From: Bacteroidota bacterium
GTDB taxonomy: Bacteria; Bacteroidota; Ignavibacteria; Kryptoniales; JAKASW01
Direction: 5' to 3'
Assembly: GCA_023480735.1 (NCBI GenBank)
Contig: JAMCXB010000052.1
Coordinates: 1 to 64,000 of the forward strand
DNA length: 64,000 bases
A program made the translations under genes and the position numbers. Positions 34,483-42,565 of the stretch are shown piece after piece. The notes beneath the pieces were generated by a model. That model ran no database searches. It saw only the letters and a list, made by a program, of their open reading frames with translations, and was not told the origin of the DNA. Within the stretch, counting starts at the first letter, position 1, and every line of letters starts with the position of its first letter.

Positions 34483-34946
34483 TTTGCACCTTTCAAGGTT
34501 TCAGTCCTGGGGGAAAGTTGGCCTGGCAGCGCCCGCCTGATCTCGTTCAGCATTATCACGATGTCCGTGTGTGAAATCGGCGTCTGCTTCCTGATACGGA
34601 GGAATATTGTCCTCTTCTGTGACCCTCGCAGCATGAGGTAGTGATGCAGAGATTTCACAGTTGGGGCGTCGAGCGAGATCTGAATTGGCTGATTCCTGAT
34701 GACTTCAATGGAGTGTGTTACTATTCCAGCCGGTTCGTGCCTGGGAACGGGTAGGCGCTTTATCTGTCCGGCATCGAGACTGGCGACCTCGCGGAATGAC
34801 AAACCAACCTTCAGGAGACGGATGATGGCGGTGTCACGAGCAAACTTGAGTTGCCTGAAAAAGTCATCTGAGTCATTCGTCTCCAGGTATCTTGTCGTCA
34901 AATGATCAAGCATTTGGTCGTAATCAGGTTTCATCCTAGACCACAC
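34479..34946 (-). CDS. Degenerate tyrosine-recombinase-like protein
   Basis: 155 residues that resemble the first half of a phage integrase catalytic domain: ARDTAIIRLLKVGLSFREVASLDAGQI near 35-61, then a beta pair and LDAPTVKSLHHYLMLRG, IFLRIRKQTPISHTDIVIMLNEI. The first catalytic Arg expected in G-L-R-x-S-E is Ser here, and the H-x-x-R...Y half is absent. It is therefore probably not an active recombinase; it may bind DNA. ATG 34,934 is an alternative start. Similarity is by eye and moderate. Confidence 0.45.
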   Translation of the reverse strand: MWSRMKPDYDQMLDHLTTRYLETNDSDDFFRQLKFARDTAIIRLLKVGLSFREVASLDAGQIKRLPVPRHEPAGIVTHSIEVIRNQPIQISLDAPTVKSLHHYLMLRGSQKRTIFLRIRKQTPISHTDIVIMLNEIRRALPGQLSPRTETLKGAK

Positions 34947-34979
34947 TCGTTGTCAAATATTTCCAGTCCGTCGATTTCA

Positions 34980-35162
34980 TTAGATCGACCGGATCTGATC
35001 GAAAAAAATCCTTCTTAGAGAGCCCTGACCAGGGAGAGCCCCCACTTTACCACCCACTTTACCAGCATCTTTACCACACTTTACCACGGAGTTTACCAGC
35101 GACTTTACCGCCATCGAAATGTTGATTCCGGAAATTGAATTGCGCACGTTACGCCTCGTCAT
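34980..35162 (-). CDS. Doubtful 60-residue frame across a 12-bp direct repeat array
   Basis: The frame encodes xGKV-type tetrapeptide repeats (DAGKVGGKVG) because the DNA has six TGGTAAA units. It overlaps the 3' end of the 35,149 gene by 14 bases. Its reality is uncertain; the DNA repeats may be the functional feature. Confidence 0.3.
   Translation of the reverse strand: MTRRNVRNSISGINISMAVKSLVNSVVKCGKDAGKVGGKVGALPGQGSLRRIFFDQIRSI
35046..35110. repeat. Iteron-like array of six TTTACCA units, 12-bp period
   Basis: TTTACCA (minus strand TGGTAAA) starts at 35,046, 35,058, 35,070, 35,080 and 35,092, with TTTACCG at 35,104. Spacing is 12, 12, 10, 12 and 12 bases, near one helical turn. It lies downstream of the replication protein and DnaC-like genes. 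It could be a binding array for an element protein or a coding repeat. Confidence 0.65.
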
Positions 35163-35451
35163 TGTTGATCAGCGTGTTCTCCACCTCGGAGAGGAAACCG
35201 TAGACGAGCCTGAGCCTCTCTTCCATGTAGCGAAGGGCATGGTTCATCGCATCAGCTGAAGCGGATATCTGAAGAGCGGTTCTTGCCGCTCCCAGCTGAT
35301 CGATGTTCCCAGCCTGGACGTTGCGCAGGAGCTGCCGGGCTTCACCGAGAGTGTGGCTGATCTTGCGACCTATGTCGTTGTCGACGTCCGAGATTTCCTC
35401 GTACACGAGGCTCATGCGCGCGCACATTGCCTGCCGCAGAGAATTATTCAT
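35149..35451 (-). CDS. Small helical protein following the DnaC-like gene
   Basis: 100 residues from ATG 35,451, which has a strong AAGGGGGG ribosome site 6 bases upstream; the longer frame to 35,538 is unlikely. It is almost all helix (SLRQAMCARMSLVYEEISDV, ALRYMEERLRLVYGFLSEVE) and may be a coiled coil. It overlaps the DnaC-like stop by 8 bases. No family is recognised. Confidence 0.55.
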   Translation of the reverse strand: MNNSLRQAMCARMSLVYEEISDVDNDIGRKISHTLGEARQLLRNVQAGNIDQLGAARTALQISASADAMNHALRYMEERLRLVYGFLSEVENTLINNDEA

Positions 35452-36388
35452 CGTTACCCCCCTTTTTATCAGATTCCTGAACTCTATTTGACGGCTTGTA
35501 CAGCTTCGGCCTGAAGTCTTCGTCGACCGACTGGACATTGAGGACGAGGCCTCCGGAGAGGCGGCTGCTTATCCGCGGATCGATGGCAGCGATGCCCGAA
35601 AGCGTAACATTGCTCGTAACTACCGTTATGCGCCCCTGCCATTCCCTCTCGTCGATTATGGCGAGGGCTATCCTTCGGGCAAACTCAATTCCCTCGTGAG
35701 GATCCTTTGACGAGAAGAGGTCATCGTAGACCAGGAAATCAGGCTTTGACAGCGATTCTATCGCATCGCTTTCAGCGAATGCGCCATACGTGGAGTAACC
35801 TTTTCGGATATCGAGAAGGAACGGACCTTCCTTCCGGAATTTCCCGACGCGTCCCGTGTCCACGTAGAAGCGTCTCAAAGCAGCTATCGAGAGATGTGTC
35901 TTGCCGATACCGGTGTAAGGAGAAAGAATTGCCAGGAATGCCCGAGGGCGCTCGGCCCAGTTCTTCACGGCACTGAAGAACTGTTTGTTGCTCGCAGTCA
36001 GCTGGTAGTTTTCAAACGAACGGTTTGAAAACTCCTCCGAGACACCGGCAGCGATGAGGCTCTTCTCGGCGTGCTCGTTCCTCCAGCTCAGCTTGACCTT
36101 CGCATATTCGATCTGGAAGTGTTTGAAGCACAGCTTCTCGTGTGTTGCGTTGTATAGGGTCCACTCTTCGATGTCAGGGCTATGCGATGGTTCGTCGGCA
36201 AGGATGATATTCCCGCAAACAGCGCACGGGGGCGCGGACCGTATGCGTTCCTCTCGTTTGATACGAATCCGTTCCATTGTGGCCGACAGGGCTTCCGAAA
36301 AAGGACCCGGAGACTCGGGGACTGGGAGACCGGGAGACTGGGAGGCACTGGGATCTGGTGATAGATCCGTTTCAGACGACGACTTCAT
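35444..36388 (-). CDS. DnaC/IstB-like helicase-loader ATPase of a mobile element
   Basis: A 314-residue protein. Residues 55-90 hold two Cys/His pairs (CAVCGN and later CFKH), possibly zinc-binding. The AAA+ domain has Walker A PYTGIGKTHLSIAALRRF near 158-175 and Walker B FLVYDDLFSS near 220-229, with VVTSNVTLSG as the sensor region. This is the pattern of phage DnaC-type helicase loaders. A QSP-rich stretch near residues 12-30 comes from a minisatellite (36,306-36,358). It overlaps the replication-protein gene by 17 bases, so together they form a replication module for the element. Confidence 0.78.
   Translation of the reverse strand: MKSSSETDLSPDPSASQSPGLPVPESPGPFSEALSATMERIRIKREERIRSAPPCAVCGNIILADEPSHSPDIEEWTLYNATHEKLCFKHFQIEYAKVKLSWRNEHAEKSLIAAGVSEEFSNRSFENYQLTASNKQFFSAVKNWAERPRAFLAILSPYTGIGKTHLSIAALRRFYVDTGRVGKFRKEGPFLLDIRKGYSTYGAFAESDAIESLSKPDFLVYDDLFSSKDPHEGIEFARRIALAIIDEREWQGRITVVTSNVTLSGIAAIDPRISSRLSGGLVLNVQSVDEDFRPKLYKPSNRVQESDKKGGNDE
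36306..36358. repeat. GGGAGACTG minisatellite inside the DnaC-like gene
   Basis: Tandem CGGAGACTCGGGGACTGGGA-like units, in frame, encode SASQSPGLPVPESPGP near the N-terminus. Same family as the tracts at 26,941 and 27,922. Confidence 0.7.
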
Positions 36389-37241
36389 TGGGGTGAACCT
36401 TTCCGATTGTGGTTTTAGCCGGTTGATGACCTGAATCGTCGAGTTGTGATTTCATCTGCAGGAGAAGGGTCGTGTACTTCTCTCGCAGTTTCTGACCTGA
36501 GAGAATATTCGACCGCCAGAACGAACTAGTTTGAGCGAAGACGATGACTTGTCTTATTTCTTCCGGCGGCCGGTGGTCAAGCCTTAAGAGGCGATCTATC
36601 TGTAAAGCCCATCGCTGAAGGGAGGGTGCTTCAGCTGCTGGGTCGTTAGCCAGGAACTTCTCGTCGTTCTTCCGGATCTCATTTAAGAGAAGCTTTGAGA
36701 GCTCATACTCAATCGAATCCAATGAAAAGACATTTCTTTTCTTCTTATCGTTCTTCCCATTCTTATTATTCTTGTTTGTAGACACGAGTGGGACAGATGT
36801 GGGACACGGGTGGGACACGAGTGAGTCAGGAAGCGGGTCAGCTTGGTTAGGATTGTCCTGGTATCTCGAATAATTGTTGACGGTTACGACGGTGAACCTG
36901 CGGGACACGGAGCGGGACAGAATTCCGAGTTTCTCGAGGAGTACGAGCTTCCTATGTGCGGTTCTCTCATTCACCCCCGTTTCCTTAGCAGCTTTACGCT
37001 GCCCGAATATGAACTGCCCTCTTTCGACAGTAAGCTCTCCTTCCTCCGATTGAGGAAAGAGGACTCTGCCCGGCTTATGGTTTGCCTTTGCAAGGCAGTA
37101 CAGAAACAGGTGCAGCAGCTCGCTGTCCTGGAACACGGGATGGAGAAGTATTGAGCGATGGATTTTCACCCAGCCCCCGCTAAAGAGTTCTTCCGGTTCA
37201 AGTTGCTTCAAGACCTCTCGGTCTCCCTTGTTTGCGCTCAC
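36372..37241 (-). CDS. Phage-type replication initiator-like protein
   Basis: A 289-residue protein starting at GTG 37,241. Residues 20-125 look like the N-terminal winged-helix domain of phage replisome organisers: WVKIHRSILLHPVFQD, then FGQRKAAKETGVNERTAHRKLVLLEKLGIL. A Lys/Asn-rich linker follows, then a C-terminal helical domain (about 170-270). Together with the DnaC-like loader that it overlaps, it probably starts replication of the excised element. Its start overlaps the excisionase-like gene by 44 bases. Confidence 0.7.
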   Translation of the reverse strand: MSANKGDREVLKQLEPEELFSGGWVKIHRSILLHPVFQDSELLHLFLYCLAKANHKPGRVLFPQSEEGELTVERGQFIFGQRKAAKETGVNERTAHRKLVLLEKLGILSRSVSRRFTVVTVNNYSRYQDNPNQADPLPDSLVSHPCPTSVPLVSTNKNNKNGKNDKKKRNVFSLDSIEYELSKLLLNEIRKNDEKFLANDPAAEAPSLQRWALQIDRLLRLDHRPPEEIRQVIVFAQTSSFWRSNILSGQKLREKYTTLLLQMKSQLDDSGHQPAKTTIGKVHPNEVVV

Positions 37242-37515
37242 GGGAAATCATCTGGTCAACCTCAATTTTGATCTTGTCAGCGTCGACCGGATCAACCCGG
37301 GACGTCCCCATCCAGTTATCGATCTCCTCACGCTTGAAAACCACGCGCCGTCCCTTGCGGTAAAACGGAATAGCACCCCGGTAGGCCAGCTTTCTCAGTG
37401 TTACTACAGCGAAAGTTGTGTACTCCGCGGCCTGCTCGATTGAAAGCCAGGTGCGGGTTGAAAGGGCGTCGGTGGATTCAATCATGGCTGACCTCGGGCT
37501 CACCGTCATCGACAT
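37198..37515 (-). CDS. Excisionase-family HTH protein
   Basis: 105 residues. The core TWLSIEQAAEYTTFAVVTLRKLAYRGAIPFYRKGRRVVFKREEIDNWM matches the MerR-like HTH_17 excisionase domain (about residues 22-70). The role is control of excision direction or local DNA architecture with the integrase. ATG 37,509 or 37,485 are possible starts. It overlaps the Cro-like gene (37,478-37,753) and the replication gene, so it is the second gene of the leftward early operon. Confidence 0.75.
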   Translation of the reverse strand: MSMTVSPRSAMIESTDALSTRTWLSIEQAAEYTTFAVVTLRKLAYRGAIPFYRKGRRVVFKREEIDNWMGTSRVDPVDADKIKIEVDQMISRERKQGRPRGLEAT

Positions 37516-37753
37516 CGAAGATCTGCTGCAGCTGACACCCCAGCAGCTTCCTGATTCGGAGGCCTTCCCTCAGTGTCGGCTCTCCCGTCCCCGCGCAAAG
37601 GCGATAGAAGCGGTCGTAGTTTATGCCGACCTGTTTCGCTACCCAGGCCATACCAATGCCGTGTTCATCGAGGTAGTAGCGGAGCTTGGTCATGCAGTTG
37701 GCAGGATGCGGAGACGCAACCGAAGTGGCGGAAGAAGTCTTTGATTTCGTCAT
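37478..37753 (-). CDS. Cro/XRE-like HTH regulator
   Basis: 91 residues. RYYLDEHGIGMAWVAKQVGINYDRFYRLCAGTGEPTLREGLRIRKLLG (about 25-72) is an XRE-type helix-turn-helix. It is the first leftward gene, facing the CI-like repressor across a 153-base gap, the layout of a lysis-lysogeny switch. It probably represses or activates the early operon. M21 (MTKLRYYLDEHG) could be the real start. Confidence 0.65.
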   Translation of the reverse strand: MTKSKTSSATSVASPHPANCMTKLRYYLDEHGIGMAWVAKQVGINYDRFYRLCAGTGEPTLREGLRIRKLLGCQLQQIFDVDDGEPEVSHD

Positions 37754-37906
37754 AGATGCCTCCTATAACAGCGGAACCGTATTGCATACCATACAGACGA
37801 CAAGGAACAATTTAAAGTCGCATCTTCCCCGATGCAAGAAAATAATTGCAAATGATTTTGCATTTATAAAACACAATTTGTATTATATCCAATACCACCC
37901 GGAAGA
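37754..37906. promoter_or_regulatory. Divergent control region between Cro-like and CI-like genes
   Basis: The gap between two opposed regulators should hold both promoters and operators. It is AT-rich. The dyad TGCAAATGATTTTGCA (37,847-37,862) and the pair GCATC / GATGC (37,820-37,834) are operator candidates. Confidence 0.5.
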
Positions 37907-38401
37907 GTGGCCGAACCGTGCGAAGAGGCGGTTAAAACCGCAGAAGGAATGAAGCGAGTCATGGAGAAATTATCCCAACATTTGCGGCAGGTCCGGGAAA
38001 AACTCAACCTGTCGACACACCAGGTGGCCGATGAATCGAAGCGGCGGCATCCCAGGGACAAACAGCGCCAGATCTCGTTTCCGTACCTGTCCAGCATGGA
38101 GAGGGGCGAAGTTAAGGAGTTTTCGCCACTGAAACTGAAAACACTGGCCGAAATATACGGCGAGAATTACCTGTATCTCCTGTACCTGGCCGGAATACTC
38201 CCAAAGCATATTACTGTCGATTCTCCTCTCAGCGAGCTGGAAAAGTTCGTATACGACGAACTGCTTGAAAGCGGACTCCTGCGCAGCGCAGCCAAGTCGA
38301 AGGCGCTGGCGAAAATCGATCCCAAGACAAAGAATGCCATGAGGCTGTCAATCCGGGCAGCAGCAAAGGCAGTTCTGGATGCGATCTTGAACAGCGAGTA
38401 A
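37907..38401 (+). CDS. CI-like XRE repressor
   Basis: Up to 164 residues from GTG 37,907; ATG 37,961 (MEKLSQHLRQVREKLNLS) is the more likely start by alignment to XRE repressors, with AAGGA upstream. The HTH (LRQVREKLNLSTHQVADES) and YLSSMERGEVKEFSPLKLKTLAEIYG are typical. The C-terminal part lacks a recognisable LexA-type protease, so release may instead depend on the ImmA-like peptidase encoded next. It is the probable master repressor of the element. Confidence 0.7.
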   Translation: MAEPCEEAVKTAEGMKRVMEKLSQHLRQVREKLNLSTHQVADESKRRHPRDKQRQISFPYLSSMERGEVKEFSPLKLKTLAEIYGENYLYLLYLAGILPKHITVDSPLSELEKFVYDELLESGLLRSAAKSKALAKIDPKTKNAMRLSIRAAAKAVLDAILNSE

Positions 38402-38430
38402 ATATGAGCAGCGATTGAAGGGGGAGCAGA

Positions 38431-38934
38431 ATGAGGGCTGTTGAACGGGCGATACGACTGGTAGTGTCAGAACATCCAAGTCTCGGAGTGAAGGCGATCT
38501 GCGACGAGGAAGGAATCGAGGTGCGTCACGACGAGATGGGAGGGGCCTATTTTGGGCTTTACACTAATCTCTACGGGAAAGCCGTAATCAACGTGAGGCC
38601 CGACCTCAACGTTCAGGAGAACCTCGAGGTGATAAGCCACGAACTCTATCACCATTTTTCACTCCGGCTTTCCGAGAACCCCCTCCCCCATAATCTCATC
38701 ATGGAAAAGAGGTGCGCAAGCCCGTTCCTCAGATTCTACATGCGAAAGGAGGAGCACGAGGCGGACCTATTTGCGGCCTTCTTCCTTTGCCCGGATGTTT
38801 CCGACTGCGAGACCTATCACGACATTATGCGGAAATACAACCGCAGCAAACAGGTCGCCAAGCTGCGGATGGTTGCGGAGCAGATGATAATCTATGGAGG
38901 AGGTGAAAATGGCTTATCTGAGAAAAAAGGGTAA
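38431..38934 (+). CDS. ImmA/IrrE-family metallopeptidase
   Basis: 167 residues. The zinc-peptidase motif ISHELYHH lies near residues 68-75, and the third ligand region EEHEADLFAAFFLCP near 107-121. In ICE and phage systems such ImmA proteases cut the neighbouring repressor after DNA damage. It starts 29 bases after the repressor and overlaps the integrase gene by 26 bases, so the three form one rightward operon. Confidence 0.8.
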   Translation: MRAVERAIRLVVSEHPSLGVKAICDEEGIEVRHDEMGGAYFGLYTNLYGKAVINVRPDLNVQENLEVISHELYHHFSLRLSENPLPHNLIMEKRCASPFLRFYMRKEEHEADLFAAFFLCPDVSDCETYHDIMRKYNRSKQVAKLRMVAEQMIIYGGGENGLSEKKG

Positions 38935-39940
38935 GAACTACTTCGTGGTCTTTTATTACCGAGGAAAGCGATACGAAAAGTCATGCAAGACAAGTCACCG
39001 ACAGGTGGCAGAAGCTGTTCGGAGACATGTAGAGGAAGAAGTCGCAAGCAGGACCTTTAAGATTGAGAATATAGAGCAGGCAAACCTGAAACTGCTGGAT
39101 GAGTACATCGAGGAGTATCTTGCATATTCGCGGACAAGCAAGTCAAAGAAAACCTTAGAACTTGATACATTGGCTACGCGGAATTTGAGGGAATACACTG
39201 GTAACGTCCCACTCGATAGCATCACAACTCAACAAATGGAGCGGCTCAAGGCAGCACTGCTGACAAAATACTCTCCGACTTCGGTAAACATGATCGTCCG
39301 CTCACTAAGAGCTGCCTTTGCCAAAGGGATGCTCTGGAAATATATCGGCTTAAATCCGATGAAAGGCGTTGATTATATCCGTCTTCCTGAAGAGGAGGGG
39401 CCTTTTTTGTCTAAAGAGGATATCGAGAAGCTACGCGGGGTAATGAATCCGGGTCTATACTGTGATTTTATCGAGACTGCACTTTACACGGGCATGCGAA
39501 TTGGCGAGATAAGGAATTTAAGTTGGAATGATATTGATTTCTTAAAGATGAAAATTCGTGTGAGGAACACCGAGTCATTCTCGACCAAGTCGAAGAAAGA
39601 ACGGACCGTGCCCCTGCATCCAAGGCTCGTCGAGATTCTGTCACTCCGGTCACGAGTGGACCATTCCCCCTTGGTATTCCTGAGGTCCGATCTGAAGCAA
39701 GTTGACCCGGGTACTGCGAACAAAGAGTTCAGGAAGTATTGTAAGAAGGCTGGACTAGATCCACGGTTTCACTTCCACACATTGCGACACACCTTTGCTT
39801 CGCACCTGGCGATTAACGGAGTTAGTCTATACTTTATTCAGAAAATCCTAGGGCACCAGTCAATTGAAACGACAACCCGAACGTACGCGCATCTCCAACC
39901 TGAGCCGCTCGTGCATGCGGTAAAGCAGCTAAATTATTAA
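38909..39940 (+). CDS. int: Tyrosine integrase
   Basis: 343 residues from ATG 38,909, which directly follows a GGAGGAGGTG ribosome site. It has an N-terminal Arm-type domain (LRKKGKNYFVVFYYRGKRYEK), a SAM-like core-binding domain, and the catalytic domain with Arg in ALYTGMRIGEIRNL, H-T-L-R-H-T-F-A-S-H, L-G-H-Q-S-I-E-T-T and the Tyr in R-T-Y-A-H-L. All catalytic residues are present. It ends 105 bases from the 3' end of tRNA-Lys, the usual place for a tRNA-targeting integrase. Confidence 0.92.
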   Translation: MAYLRKKGKNYFVVFYYRGKRYEKSCKTSHRQVAEAVRRHVEEEVASRTFKIENIEQANLKLLDEYIEEYLAYSRTSKSKKTLELDTLATRNLREYTGNVPLDSITTQQMERLKAALLTKYSPTSVNMIVRSLRAAFAKGMLWKYIGLNPMKGVDYIRLPEEEGPFLSKEDIEKLRGVMNPGLYCDFIETALYTGMRIGEIRNLSWNDIDFLKMKIRVRNTESFSTKSKKERTVPLHPRLVEILSLRSRVDHSPLVFLRSDLKQVDPGTANKEFRKYCKKAGLDPRFHFHTLRHTFASHLAINGVSLYFIQKILGHQSIETTTRTYAHLQPEPLVHAVKQLNY

Positions 39941-40003
39941 GAAGCATAGTGCCATATTCGTGGAATGGAAGTGACGGGCGTCAAGGGTAAGGGAAAGGAC
40001 AAA

Positions 40004-40043
40004 TAAAAAATCCCGCAATCCAAATCGTCTTGCGGGATTTTTC
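40004..40043. terminator. Bidirectional intrinsic terminator between integrase and tRNA-Lys
   Basis: AAATCCCGCAA (40,008-40,018) pairs perfectly with TTGCGGGATTT (40,030-40,040), with T-runs on both sides. It serves the integrase operon (+) and the tRNA (-). Confidence 0.9.
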
Positions 40044-40045
40044 AG

Positions 40046-40066
40046 TGAGGCTGGTTGGGATCGAAC
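40046..40066. other. Putative attachment site in the tRNA-Lys 3' end
   Basis: The 3' part of the tRNA gene next to the integrase is the expected crossover region. I found no second copy of this stretch in the window, so the exact core and the far attachment site are not visible. Confidence 0.45.
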
Positions 40067-40118
40067 CAACGACCCTCTGCTTAAAAGGCAGATGCTCTAA
40101 CCACTGAGCTACAGCCCC
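40046..40118 (-). tRNA. tRNA-Lys (anticodon TTT)
   Basis: The minus strand folds as a cloverleaf. The acceptor GGGGCTG (40,112-40,118) pairs with CAGCCTC. The D arm is AGCTCAGTGGTTAGAGC, the anticodon loop is CTTTTAA with anticodon TTT between TCTGC and GCAGA stems, and the T arm is GGTTCGATCC. The discriminator base is A and CCA is not encoded. Its 3' end faces the integrase, so it is the probable attB of the element. Confidence 0.96.
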
Positions 40119-40143
40119 AGAGTCTGAAAGAACACTATAAAAT

Positions 40144-40347
40144 TTAAGACGATATTGATTCTCTTTCAAGGTGGCGGCGGAGAAAAGTGGATTCAGTGTC
40201 CATAGGAGGCCTTCCAGGCCCGCAAATTTGATTCTTCATCTCTTCCAGCCACGATGAGACGTACCGGACAATTCCTGATGTAGGTATAACTGTAATTCCC
40301 GGAGCCCAGGCATAATCAGGGTCATAATATAGAGGCTTTAGATTCAT
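40144..40347 (-). CDS. Small hypothetical protein upstream of tRNA-Lys
   Basis: 67 residues (MNLKPLYYDPDYAWAPGITV and onward). A GAGGGG ribosome-like site lies 6 bases before ATG 40,347. No motif, signal or membrane helix is recognised. It is on the host side of the tRNA, downstream of a repeat-rich region. Confidence 0.4.
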   Translation of the reverse strand: MNLKPLYYDPDYAWAPGITVIPTSGIVRYVSSWLEEMKNQICGPGRPPMDTESTFLRRHLERESISS

Positions 40348-40360
40348 CGTAACCCCTCAC

Positions 40361-40447
40361 TTATGGTTTCTCGCCAAGCCGCTCGCAAAGCGAACCGCTC
40401 GTCAACATTTCTTTCCGTTCTTGGCGCCTTTGCGAGAGAAATAACCC
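40361..40447. repeat. Palindromic interspersed repeat, TTCTCGCC...GGCGCCTTTGCGAGAGAA type
   Basis: TTTCTCGCCAAG with CGCAAAG on the left roughly mirrors TTGGCG and CTTTGCGAGAGAAA on the right, with a central spacer. I recall this kind of unit as commonly scattered between genes in many bacteria. It lies 5' of the cstA-like gene. Confidence 0.55.
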
Positions 40448-40540
40448 TTTCAATGAGGCATTACGATTCATCACTGCTCACATATTTACATTTATCCGCC
40501 GATTATTTAAAATCATGGATAAATTCAGGAGGTGCTTGCA

Positions 40541-42376
40541 ATGAACGCGATGCCACTTATTATCCTCACCCTTGTTGTGTTCGTGATAGTCTATCGATTC
40601 TACTACAGTTTCATCGCGGCGAAGGTCGCCGTTCTTGACGACTCACGTGAGACTCCGGCACACCGACTCTATGATGGTCATAACTATTATCCCATGAGCA
40701 AATGGGTTTTGTTCGGCCATCATTTTGCCGCCATAGCGGGTGCAGGACCGCTTGTGGGGCCGGTCCTTGCCGCTCAATTCGGCTTCCTGCCCGGTTTCCT
40801 CTGGCTTCTGCTCGGGGTTGTGATCGCAGGAGCAGTGCAGGATTTCATCATATTCGCGGCTTCGGTGCGCCATGATGGGAAGTCGCTTGCAGAGATTGCC
40901 CGTTCAGAGATAAGCCCTCTCAGCGGAGTCGTGGCATCCCTGGCAATTCTTATAATTATAGTCGTCGCCCTCGCAGGCCTCGGCATCGTGGTCGTCAATG
41001 CTCTCGCAGAAAGCTCATGGGGAACGTTCGCTATCGGCATGACAATACCGATTGCCCTCTTCATGGGCCTGTGGATGTTCAAGTTCAGGAGAGGTAAGAC
41101 CGCAGAAGCCACCATAACAGGCATAATTCTTCTGGCACTTGCGGTGGTGGTCGGGAAATACGTTCCGGAGTCTTCCTTCGCTCCATATTTCTCTTTCGAC
41201 CATCATACCCTCACGCTGCTGATGGCAGGTTACGGCTTCATCGCATCGGTCCTGCCGGTCTGGCTCCTTCTTTCACCGCGTGACTATCTTAGCTCGTTCA
41301 TGAAGCTGGGTGTCGTCGCTTTCCTCGCCCTCGGGATAATCATCGTGGCGCCGACACTGAAGATGCCTGCATTTACGATGTACGTTCATGGCGGCGGGCC
41401 AATAATTCCCGGCAAGCTCTTTCCCTATTTATTCATCACGATTGCATGCGGAGCAATTTCGGGTTTCCACGCACTGGTCAGTTCAGGAACGTCCCCAAAG
41501 ATGGTCTCAAAGGAGTCTCATATAAGGACGATCGCTTTTACCGCGATGCTGGCCGAAGGATTTGTCGGCATTCTGGCATTGATTGCAGCGACGAGTTTGT
41601 ATCCGCACGACTATTTCGCGATCAATGTACCGATAGATAAATTCGCAGCTCTCGCCGGGCAGCTGAAGATCATGGGCTTTTCTGTTTCTAATCTGGCGGC
41701 GCTTTCCAAGGAAGTAGGCGAGCAGTTGGCCGGAAGAACGGGAGGTGCCGTATCGCTCGCGGTCGGGATGGCGCAAATCTTCTCGTCCATTCCTGGCCTG
41801 CGCGGCTTGATGGCTTATTGGTACCATTTCGCGATAATGTTCGAAGCGCTTTTCATCCTGACAACCATCGATGCCGGGACAAGAATTGGAAGGTTTGTCC
41901 TTCAGGAAGCGCTTGGAAAGGTCTACAAGCCGTTCGGAAGGACCAGCTGGATTCCCGGCACCATAATTACCAGCGCAATCATCGTTTTCGGGTGGGCATA
42001 TTTCATTTACACGGGAAGCATTTCCACCATCTGGCCGATGTTCGGAGCGGCGAACCAGCTTCTGGCTACGATTGCTCTTGCGATTGGGACAACGTACATT
42101 ATCAATCGCGGCAGAGCCAGGTATGCCTGGGTCACTCTTGTCCCGATGGTTTTCGTGGGAACAACGACTTTAACCGCCGGATGGATGAACATGACAAACA
42201 TTTATTATCCGATGATTTCAAAACCGGCAAGCGAGGTCCCCGGCTACCTGAACCTAATTCTCACTGCAGTCATAATGGCAAGCGCGGTCATAATCCTGGT
42301 GGATGCGGTTCCAAAATGGTTTAAGACGGTCAGAGGGACCCGTCCGATTCTCGCGGAGGAAGTGATCTCAAAGTAG
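40541..42376 (+). CDS. cstA: CstA-family carbon starvation transporter
   Basis: 611 residues with about 16 membrane helices. The family signatures are [16 protein letters not shown], the motif [35 protein letters not shown] near 46-80, and [14 protein letters not shown]. CstA proteins import peptides or pyruvate under carbon limitation across the inner membrane. ATG 40,541 is chosen because AGGAGGTG lies 7 bases before it; an upstream GTG at 40,532 overlaps that site. It is a single gene, followed by repeat DNA. Confidence 0.92.
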   Translation: MNAMPLIILTLVVFVIVYRFYYSFIAAKVAVLDDSRETPAHRLYDGHNYYPMSKWVLFGHHFAAIAGAGPLVGPVLAAQFGFLPGFLWLLLGVVIAGAVQDFIIFAASVRHDGKSLAEIARSEISPLSGVVASLAILIIIVVALAGLGIVVVNALAESSWGTFAIGMTIPIALFMGLWMFKFRRGKTAEATITGIILLALAVVVGKYVPESSFAPYFSFDHHTLTLLMAGYGFIASVLPVWLLLSPRDYLSSFMKLGVVAFLALGIIIVAPTLKMPAFTMYVHGGGPIIPGKLFPYLFITIACGAISGFHALVSSGTSPKMVSKESHIRTIAFTAMLAEGFVGILALIAATSLYPHDYFAINVPIDKFAALAGQLKIMGFSVSNLAALSKEVGEQLAGRTGGAVSLAVGMAQIFSSIPGLRGLMAYWYHFAIMFEALFILTTIDAGTRIGRFVLQEALGKVYKPFGRTSWIPGTIITSAIIVFGWAYFIYTGSISTIWPMFGAANQLLATIALAIGTTYIINRGRARYAWVTLVPMVFVGTTTLTAGWMNMTNIYYPMISKPASEVPGYLNLILTAVIMASAVIILVDAVPKWFKTVRGTRPILAEEVISK

Positions 42377-42390
42377 GAAAATGATTCCAA

Positions 42391-42557
42391 ACACAAAGAC
42401 ACTGAGACACGGAGTAAACAGGAAAGAGACTCTTCTCCGTGCCTCTTGTGCCTGCACACCGAAGTGGCTCCTAAGGTCTGTTCCGGCCTGCCTATGCCGA
42501 AGCGAAGCATCGGCTTCGCGCAGGCAGGCACACAGGTGTGCCTCTCGTGGTTTAGAT
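42391..42557. repeat. ACACTGAGACACGGAG repeat with a nested hairpin insertion
   Basis: Left part ACACAAAGACACTGAGACACGG and right part CTCTCGTGGTTTAG mirror each other and match the copy at 47,550-47,651. A hairpin with GCCTGCCT (42,486-42,493) and AGGCAGGC (42,522-42,529) sits inside, suggesting one repeat inserted in another. Confidence 0.65.
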
Positions 42558-42565
42558 TGTCTATC

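Noticed and set aside
35046-35110. CRISPR array
   Set aside because: Units are 7 bases with 5-base spacers, far too short, and no cas genes are present.
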